Assembly (NCBI GenBank): GCA_964589145.1
Contig: CAZPSL010000217.1
Location: forward strand, 1-37,649
DNA length: 37,649 bases
From: UBA11858 sp964589145
GTDB lineage: Bacteria > Chloroflexota > Anaerolineae > Anaerolineales > UBA11858
Reading direction: 5' to 3'
The number at the start of each line of letters is the position of its first letter. The first letter of the stretch is position 1. Both the position numbers and the translations under genes were made by a program. A model generated the notes under the pieces. It was given only the letters and a program-made list of their open reading frames with translations. It had not been told where the DNA came from and made no database searches. Positions 23,078-28,664 of this stretch are shown here, one piece after another.

Positions 23078-23911
23078 ATGCAAGGAAAACTCAACGATAT
23101 GAGCGTGGCCGATCTGATTCAGCATAATTGCCTGGACGGGAAAACCGCCCGTCTGAGCCTCAAAAGCGACCATCAGCAAGCCACCGTTTATTTCGACTCC
23201 GGAGAAATCGTCCATGCTGTCTCCGGCAGCCTGGAAGGCGAGGAGGTGATTTATCACATACTGGAATGGGACAATGGGACATTTCAACTGGATGCGGGCA
23301 AAAAACCGCCCCGCACAACTATTGATCAGGGATGGACCAGTTTGTTGCTGGAAGGTGCCCGACGGCTGGATGAACAAGCCACGGCGGAAACACGCCCGCA
23401 CTGCCCCGTTTGCGGAGCCTTTCTGGATCAGGAAGGGCAGTGCAAAAATCCACGTTGTTCCCGGTTTGTCAGCAATCCAAACCGCTCTGCAACCCATCAA
23501 AAAAACAATACAAGCAACAGAAAGGAGAAAACCAAAATGGCGAAAACCAGAGGACAGCGTCTCGCCGACGCATTATCAGAACTACTGACCGAATCATCCG
23601 ATATAGAGGGTGCGGCAATTGTAGGGCATGACGGGCTTGTATATGCCGCCAATGTTCCCATGCGCGACCTGGATGATGAAATGGTCGGTGCAATTTCCGC
23701 AGCCGTGCTGGGGATGAGCCGTCGCGGTACAACCCAACTTAAACGGGGGGCGTTCACCCGCACACTGATCCAAGGGGAAGACGGTAATATCATCGTCTCC
23801 GAGATCAACGATGAAACGCTCCTGGTTGGCCTGACTCCCAAAAATGTCAACCTGGGCATGGCCTTCATGGAAATCCGCACCATGACCGAAAACCTGCACG
23901 ATATTCTGTAA
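23078..23911 (+). CDS. DUF4388-zinc ribbon-roadblock fusion protein with probable internal start at 23537
   Basis: The 277-residue frame has three parts. Residues 1-97 match the DUF4388 (PatA N-terminal) domain: MQGKLNDMSVADLIQ, VYFDSGEIVHAVSG, GEEVIYHILEWDNGTFQLD. Residues 107-128 form a zinc ribbon with Cys109, Cys112, Cys122 and Cys127. Residues 154-277 are a complete roadblock domain (IEGAAIVGHDGLVYAANVPM, GAISAAVLGMSRRG, ENLHDIL). The linker between them (THQKNNTSNRKEKTK) is the translation of what looks like an intergenic spacer: AAAGGAG at 23521-23527 sits nine bases before ATG 23537, which would start a free 124-residue roadblock protein. Both the fusion and the short form may be made. 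GGAGG precedes ATG 23078. Confidence 0.85.
   Translation: MQGKLNDMSVADLIQHNCLDGKTARLSLKSDHQQATVYFDSGEIVHAVSGSLEGEEVIYHILEWDNGTFQLDAGKKPPRTTIDQGWTSLLLEGARRLDEQATAETRPHCPVCGAFLDQEGQCKNPRCSRFVSNPNRSATHQKNNTSNRKEKTKMAKTRGQRLADALSELLTESSDIEGAAIVGHDGLVYAANVPMRDLDDEMVGAISAAVLGMSRRGTTQLKRGAFTRTLIQGEDGNIIVSEINDETLLVGLTPKNVNLGMAFMEIRTMTENLHDIL
23521..23527 (+). promoter_or_regulatory. internal ribosome binding site for a free roadblock protein
   Basis: AAAGGAG lies inside the fusion gene, nine bases before in-frame ATG 23537. It would give a 124-residue product made of the roadblock domain alone (23537-23911). Confidence 0.6.
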
Positions 23912-23935
23912 CAGGGCTTTCGCGCTGGCGGTGAT

Positions 23936-23995
23936 CTGTGGTGTTTTGGGTGTGCAAAACACGCATGAAACACCACTTTTCCCGGCGTTTCAGCG
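23936..23995 (+). repeat. hairpin-bearing interspersed repeat (family D, copy 2)
   Basis: CTGTGGTGTTTT, then a GTGTG-CAAAA-CACGC-like hairpin, then GCGTTTCAGCG. It matches the minus-strand sequence at 19889-19947 along its length with scattered substitutions. Confidence 0.7.
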
Positions 23996-24069
23996 CAAGC
24001 CCCAGGCAGGAACCGGTTTAATCGCGAGGAAGTAACACCACACAATCCCGAAAAGAAAGGAAGCACCTG

Positions 24070-24546
24070 ATGGCTACTGATGAACAAAAAAAAGCAAATC
24101 GTCTCCGTCTTACCGAATTGAGCCTGCTGAGCCTGAGCACCAGCACCTGGAACATCCTGGGTGATACCGCCTTTTCGTTCAGCGGCCCAATGGGGCACCA
24201 GATTCTGAACATTATGGAAAAGGAGATGGGCCTGGAAATTGCCGGAGAAGACCCGGCAGACGTGATGATGGAAATCAGCCGCATCTTCGTAGACGAATTT
24301 GGCTTCGCCAGCGATATCGATGTCAAAGCCACAGACGATAATCACTACGAATTGCGGGTTCGCAACTGCGTCAACCGCACACTCACCGACAAACTGATGG
24401 AGGCCGGTGTAGAAAAACCCTTCATCTGCCCAATTCTGAATGCCTGCCAGGCAGCCTTGCGGCGCATGGATTACAAAATGGGCGAGAACGTAGAAAAATG
24501 GGTTGACGGCAAAGGCTCCATCATTACTTTTGTCAACCGTGCATAG
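24070..24546 (+). CDS. conserved protein of unknown family, paralogue 1
   Basis: I do not recognise a family. The 158-residue soluble protein has no signal or membrane segment. It is clearly paralogous to the product at 25010: shared blocks are MGLEIAGEDPxDV, RIFVDEFG, a central Asp/Asn-rich turn (KATDDNHYELRVRNCVN against KNDDNIDFEVKNCVL), and a C-terminal PFxCPxLNxxxAAxRxxM with one conserved cysteine. An invariant NCV cysteine also stands in both. The layout (helices, then a beta pair, then a cysteine motif and a helix) is somewhat like small ligand-binding domains of the V4R type, but this is only an impression. AAAGGAAG lies before ATG 24070. Confidence 0.75.
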   Translation: MATDEQKKANRLRLTELSLLSLSTSTWNILGDTAFSFSGPMGHQILNIMEKEMGLEIAGEDPADVMMEISRIFVDEFGFASDIDVKATDDNHYELRVRNCVNRTLTDKLMEAGVEKPFICPILNACQAALRRMDYKMGENVEKWVDGKGSIITFVNRA

Positions 24547-24736
24547 AGCCTGTCCGAAAAATCGCTATCAACAAACCAGGTCCGTTTTGACATGCTGCGG
24601 CAACATCTCCCCCACCCCAACCCGCCCCCTCAAAAAGGGAGAAGAACCCAGCGGAAATTTCTGGGAGGAGGGATGGGGGAACACGCCATACGGATATCCT
24701 GTAACAGTACATCTGCTCGAGTTTTCGGATAGGCGC
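24546..24736 (+). mobile_element. 191-bp MITE-like element with 17-bp terminal inverted repeats (MITE 2)
   Basis: The left end GCCTGTCCGAAAAATCG (24548-24564) and the right end read inverted, GCCTATCCGAAAACTCG (24718-24734), match at 15 of 17 positions. The interior carries GACATGCTGCGGCAACAT and a C-rich palindromic block, with no coding capacity. A partial copy lies at 19660-19726 and a terminus at 27811-27831. The left end overlaps the stop codon of the preceding gene. Confidence 0.65.
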
Positions 24737-25009
24737 ATGCAACCAAAACAAAAGCGCCTGATGGTGCGACACGCCAGGGGCATTCCACACAGGCCATGCC
24801 GCGCCACAGGCACTGCCGCCCTCAAATCACCATCGCACAGCCTGCGTTTCCCGCTGTTTTGCTCATCTGCCAGTCATCAGATGCAATTTGAAGTATTCAA
24901 GCCTGAATTTGGGATACAGCGTGAGAAATCGGTTTTCCAGCACAAAAATCCACCCGGATAACCCGTAACTCAACTTATTCAAACTTTCATCTGAACAAGG
25001 AGCGAAACC
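24737..25009. other. gap between the two paralogues, no gene seen
   Basis: Together with the MITE-like element this makes a 463-bp gap. These bases hold no clear repeat or hairpin. The last ~100 bases are A/T-richer (TTGAAGTATTCAAG near 24889-24902, itself a short dyad) and may hold a promoter. AAGGAG (24997-25002) belongs to the next gene. Confidence 0.5.
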
Positions 25010-25483
25010 ATGGCTACCGAAGAGGATAAAAAACGAAATTTAGCACGCATCAATGCAATGATCATTTACGGCCTGGAAAAGGGGCTGTGGGATCTGTTCG
25101 GCGAAACCGCCCTGGCAACAACCAACACAATCGGCAACGGAATGCTGGAAATTCTGGAAAAAAGCATGGGGCTGGAAATCGCCGGTGAGGATCCGCAAGA
25201 TGTGCTCACCGAAATCGGGCGCATCTTCGTGGATGAATTTGGTATTGCAACCGATTTCGATATCATCAAAAACGATGATAACATTGACTTCGAAGTAAAA
25301 AACTGCGTATTGATGAATGTTGAGAAAGACCTGATCAGCGATGGAATCAAACCCTTCGTCTGCCCTTACCTCAATATCGCTGCGGCCGCCATGCGCAAAC
25401 GTATGGAAACGAAAACACGCATCAGCAAAATTGAAGTCAACACAGAAGCACATACCTGCAACCTGCAATTCCAGATGATTTGA
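25010..25483 (+). CDS. conserved protein of unknown family, paralogue 2
   Basis: This 157-residue soluble protein is a paralogue of the product at 24070, sharing MGLEIAGEDPQDVLTEIGRIFVDEFG-type core, the Asp-rich turn, NCV and PFVCPYLNIAAAAMRKRM. It differs in its N-terminal helix (IYGLEKGLWDLFGETALATTNTIG against LSLSTSTWNILGDTAFSFSGPMG) and its tail. Conservation of the central helix and the two cysteines in divergent copies suggests a ligand-binding or partner-binding role. It lies 63 bases before the amidoligase gene, so it could be substrate, partner or sensor for that enzyme (inference). AAGGAG precedes ATG 25010. Confidence 0.78.
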   Translation: MATEEDKKRNLARINAMIIYGLEKGLWDLFGETALATTNTIGNGMLEILEKSMGLEIAGEDPQDVLTEIGRIFVDEFGIATDFDIIKNDDNIDFEVKNCVLMNVEKDLISDGIKPFVCPYLNIAAAAMRKRMETKTRISKIEVNTEAHTCNLQFQMI

Positions 25484-25546
25484 AACCGCGGGGCCGCCTG
25501 CTGCCGGAAAACCGCTTCTCCGGCGGCAGGCTCCCGCACAGATTTT

Positions 25547-26839
25547 ATGAAAGACCCGATTTTACTCCGCCGAGAGGATCTGCTCACCCCGTTGCAGGCC
25601 ACCTACTGGAAAAACCTGCTCTACCGGGTAACCAAAATCGGAACCGAGTTGGAAGTTGCCCCTCCCAAAGGAATGCGGCGGCCCGATTTTGAATCGGCGG
25701 TACGCACTGGCTTGCAGCCTTCCGGCAGTTTCGAACGGCTGGGCGCCAATGGCGTACTGGATGTACAGCCGGAACACTGCGGAATAGAAATCCGGGTAAT
25801 CGGGCGGCATCCTTATTTTCGCGTGCAACACAATCAATACCGGCAAATCATGGGGATACTGGCCGAACGCGGCGCGCGGCCCCGCCACACTTGCGGGCTG
25901 CATTTTCACCTGCTGACTCCCGATCTGGCCGAACCGGTGCCCGAAATTATTCTTGCAAACCTTTGGAATTTGGTGCGGCGGTATGCACCGGCGCTTAAGT
26001 TCATGACCAGCGCCGGAGATAAGCGCGAATCGCTCTGCCGCCGCCGAAACCACAACAGCCATCTGGAAATGGTGCGTCACTCTCCGGCAACAATGCACAT
26101 GCGCGAAATCCAGCAAACGCTCAAAAAAAGCCGCACCGTCCCCGAACACCAGAACTTCCTGAACCTGGAACATATTGGCTTCACCCCAAGCGGGGCTGTG
26201 CTCCCCTTTCACCTTGAATTTCGTTTTCCGGATGCGCATATCTCACCAACCGCCATCACAGCCGAAACATTTTTGTTTATGGCAATGCTGCTTAAATCGG
26301 TTGATCTCGGACAATATGGCGTAATTCATGTCGGCAAAATCCGGCCATGGCGGCGGCAAGTGGAAATTCTTAATCTGCTCAGCAATAATGACGGCAACCT
26401 GGCTGCCAGCGACACCAGCGGCATTACAGATGCAGCCATTGAGGAACTGCGCCAAAGTTGTTACGAGTTGCTTGATTTTCTCTCGCCCGTGTTCGACTGG
26501 TTTGTGGATAACCCCAGCCTGGATGTCTTGCTGGCGCTGGCGGAAACGCCCATTTCCCTAATGCGCTGCGCCGGTTATAATTGGCAAACCATTGAAGAGC
26601 ACCTCGCTTCCCGCGCCGCGCTCGATGACCTCGGTCTGGACGAGATCGACCGCCGCCTGATGCAGCGCATCGAACTCGGCGAGTGGGCCGGGCAGCCCTC
26701 CCCCGAAGCCTGGCAGTGGCTTGCCGCCCGCGAGTTGCACCTTACTCCCCAAGACCTGGAACGGCGCATGAACAAAATTGCCGCCTTGCGCGGCCTGCGC
26801 TGGAATGATCGCCAGGGCACAATGGTTTTCACCAGTTAG
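25547..26839 (+). CDS. glutamine-synthetase-fold amidoligase (Amidoligase_2-like)
   Basis: The 430-residue product shows the pattern of the amidoligase family within the carboxylate-amine ligase (GS/GCS) superfamily. GTELEV (32-37) gives the first metal-binding Glu pair, GIEIRV (79-84) the next strand, CGLHFHL (116-122) the conserved G-x-H-x-H, and HLEFRFPDAHISP (222-234) the Glu/Arg strand near the active site. Such enzymes use ATP to join a carboxylate to an amine, making amides or peptide bonds in metabolites or on proteins. It is followed six bases later by a class-II glutamine amidotransferase, which could feed it ammonia from glutamine. The C-terminal ~110 residues are helical and not recognised. 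The substrate is unknown; nearby roadblock tails or the 24070/25010 proteins are candidates. Confidence 0.8.
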   Translation: MKDPILLRREDLLTPLQATYWKNLLYRVTKIGTELEVAPPKGMRRPDFESAVRTGLQPSGSFERLGANGVLDVQPEHCGIEIRVIGRHPYFRVQHNQYRQIMGILAERGARPRHTCGLHFHLLTPDLAEPVPEIILANLWNLVRRYAPALKFMTSAGDKRESLCRRRNHNSHLEMVRHSPATMHMREIQQTLKKSRTVPEHQNFLNLEHIGFTPSGAVLPFHLEFRFPDAHISPTAITAETFLFMAMLLKSVDLGQYGVIHVGKIRPWRRQVEILNLLSNNDGNLAASDTSGITDAAIEELRQSCYELLDFLSPVFDWFVDNPSLDVLLALAETPISLMRCAGYNWQTIEEHLASRAALDDLGLDEIDRRLMQRIELGEWAGQPSPEAWQWLAARELHLTPQDLERRMNKIAALRGLRWNDRQGTMVFTS

Positions 26840-26845
26840 CACAAA

Positions 26846-27619
26846 ATGTGTGGTATTGCCGCTTTGCTGCTGCACCCCCAAGAGCGGGCTCCCCAAACAT
26901 GGCAGGAAATGGGTGAAATTTTCACCCGCAGCCTGATTTTTAACGAAGCGCGCGGCAACGCAGCCACCGGGCTGGCAATGATTGACAGCGACGGGCATTT
27001 TCAAATTCTCAAACGCCCACTGCCAGCATCAGAATTTACCCGGCTGCCGGAATATCGGCAAATGCTGGAACAACTCAGCAGCACAACCACGCTGCTTCTG
27101 GGACACACCCGCCTGCCCACCAAAGGCTCGCCCGCCAACAACGACAACAACCACCCCATCATTGCCGGACACGTCCTCGGTGTTCACAACGGGCAAATCG
27201 AGAACGACGACGAACTCTTCCGCCGCTTTCACTATCCCCGCCAGGCACAAGTGGATAGCGAAATCATCTTCCGGCTGCTGGATGCCGTTTCACCCCAACT
27301 GCTCAATGGGCAATACCTGAATGCCGCCTGCAAACGGCTGCATCTGTTACAGGGGCAGTTTACGTTTCTCTCCAGCGATCTCCGAATGCCCCGGCGGCTG
27401 ATGGTGCTCAAGCACCACAATCCGCTTTGCCTGCATTACCATGAAGAGTGGAACACGCTGGTATTTTCTTCACGCTACATCTTTTTGCGCAAAGCATTTG
27501 GGCGGGCGGTAATTACCGAGGCGTTACCACACGATCAGGTGATGATTTTTGATGCCGACACCCTGCCCCGCCTGGGAAACCAGCCTCAATCCACTTGCCG
27601 TTTTTCTGCCGCACAATGA
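26846..27619 (+). CDS. class-II (Ntn-type) glutamine amidotransferase
   Basis: The 257-residue protein begins MCGIAALLLHP: after Met removal Cys2 would be the N-terminal nucleophile that hydrolyses glutamine. Family motifs follow: GHTRLPTKGSPANNDNNHPI (86-105, matching GHTRWATHG...NAHP), VHNGQIEN (113-120, oxyanion-hole Asn/Gly) and DSEIIFRLL (137-145). There is no synthetase or isomerase domain, so it is a free glutaminase subunit. It starts six bases after the amidoligase stop and is almost surely co-translated with it. Amidoligase and GATase-II neighbours have been described in comparative genomics as amide-forming pairs. I infer channelled NH3 transfer to a carboxylate. Confidence 0.88.
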   Translation: MCGIAALLLHPQERAPQTWQEMGEIFTRSLIFNEARGNAATGLAMIDSDGHFQILKRPLPASEFTRLPEYRQMLEQLSSTTTLLLGHTRLPTKGSPANNDNNHPIIAGHVLGVHNGQIENDDELFRRFHYPRQAQVDSEIIFRLLDAVSPQLLNGQYLNAACKRLHLLQGQFTFLSSDLRMPRRLMVLKHHNPLCLHYHEEWNTLVFSSRYIFLRKAFGRAVITEALPHDQVMIFDADTLPRLGNQPQSTCRFSAAQ

Positions 27620-27740
27620 CTATCCGCAAGATTTGAATGCCGAATCTTACACCCTGAGCATTGGTTTGCGGGGTTTTGGGCACACGAAGCGCGCCCGGAC
27701 ACCGAGGGATGGGCAGGGGAAAGGAAACAGCGCCCATCCG

Positions 27741-27774
27741 ACTGCCCAATTTCTCCATCTTTTGCCTGCACCCG
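27741..27774 (+). repeat. shared leader repeat (family E) before the receiver-DHp gene
   Basis: ACTGCCCAATTTCTCCATCT is followed by TTTGCCTGCACCC. A close relative lies at 28590-28620 before the hybrid kinase gene; the second half matches the 23-bp direct repeats at 9675 and 9978 and, inverted, 9698-9721. Confidence 0.7.
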
Positions 27775-27810
27775 GGGAAATCCGGGCTAAAATGTATCCG
27801 GGTTGCTGCT

Positions 27811-27831
27811 AGTGATTTTTCAGACAGGTTC
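27811..27831 (-). repeat. solitary MITE terminus
   Basis: Read on the minus strand it matches the left end of the element at 24546-24566 at 18 of 21 positions, with only transitions. It lies directly upstream of the receiver-DHp gene, inside its probable leader. Confidence 0.6.
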
Positions 27832-27838
27832 CGAGCAA

Positions 27839-28552
27839 ATGAACGAAAAAGTTCTCATTGTTGACGATAACGCAGAAATATGCAATCTCCTGGGGATGTA
27901 CATCTTGAACCCGTTGGGGTTGCAATGGACAACCGCTTCGGACGGTATCCGCGGGCTGGAAATGGCAATGCAATACCAGCCCGACCTGATCTTGCTGGAT
28001 GTCAACATGCCGCGCATGAGCGGTATTGAGATGCTGCGCGCCCTGCGAGAGACCGTTTGCACCGCACCGGTGATCTTAATCACAGCGGATTCCAATCTCT
28101 CCGTGGCTGTTGATGCCTTTCGCCTGGGCATGAAAGATTACATTGCAAAACCGTTTACACAAGAGGAAGCCACCGCAACCATCCAACGCGTACTGGATCA
28201 ACTGCACCTGCAAGAAGAGAAAGCCAAACTAACGCAGCAACTCATTGCCGCCGAGGCAGTGCGCCAGACCACAGTCACACTGGCGCACCGCATCAATAAT
28301 GCACTCATGGTAATTGGCGGCAGTTTGCATCTCTTGCAAGAAATTGCCGAACAAGAGCATTGCCCCGATAACGCCCAGCAACTTATTGATGCCGGGCTGC
28401 ACAATGCACACAAAATTGCCAAAGTGCTGGAATCGCTGCAAAACACCGTAAATGTGCAGTCCACCCCATACATCGGCAACACCACCATGCTCAAGATGGA
28501 TGATGAGGAGGATGCACAAAAAAGAACCCGGACGGATAGACACGATGTGTAA
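27839..28552 (+). CDS. response regulator fused to an orphan DHp-like (histidine phosphotransfer-like) domain
   Basis: The 237-residue protein has a receiver (1-120: Asp9/Asp10, phospho-acceptor Asp54, Thr82, Lys104) followed by a helical domain that resembles a kinase dimerisation domain: AEAVRQTTVTLAHRINNALMVIGGSLHLLQ, with a candidate His150 in LAHRINNAL. Sensor kinases have LAHEINNPL here; Glu is replaced by Arg and Pro by Ala. No ATP-binding domain follows. It could be a phosphotransfer protein like Spo0B or a dimerising inhibitor of the neighbouring kinases. I chose ATG 27839; a TTG at 27803 would translate repeat sequence. The gene lies 112 bases before the hybrid kinase. Confidence 0.82.
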   Translation: MNEKVLIVDDNAEICNLLGMYILNPLGLQWTTASDGIRGLEMAMQYQPDLILLDVNMPRMSGIEMLRALRETVCTAPVILITADSNLSVAVDAFRLGMKDYIAKPFTQEEATATIQRVLDQLHLQEEKAKLTQQLIAAEAVRQTTVTLAHRINNALMVIGGSLHLLQEIAEQEHCPDNAQQLIDAGLHNAHKIAKVLESLQNTVNVQSTPYIGNTTMLKMDDEEDAQKRTRTDRHDV

Positions 28553-28589
28553 GGTTTCTGCTGAATGAAAATACCCGCTGCCCTGTGCA

Positions 28590-28620
28590 ACTGCCCAATT
28601 TCTGCACCTTTTGCCCACCC
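28590..28620 (+). repeat. shared leader repeat (family E) before the hybrid kinase gene
   Basis: ACTGCCCAATTTCTGCACCT followed by TTTGCCCACCC. It matches 27741-27774 in order and nearly base for base. The two copies stand 98 and 75 bases before the ATG codons at 27839 and 28665. Confidence 0.65.
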
Positions 28621-28664
28621 GCGAGGTACAGCCCAGACATTACGCTCCACAAAAAGGCTATCAT

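Noticed and set aside
27549..27864. Small plus-strand frames between the glutaminase and the receiver-DHp gene
   Set aside because: They start inside the glutaminase gene or in repeat sequence, lack ribosome sites and have no protein-like composition.
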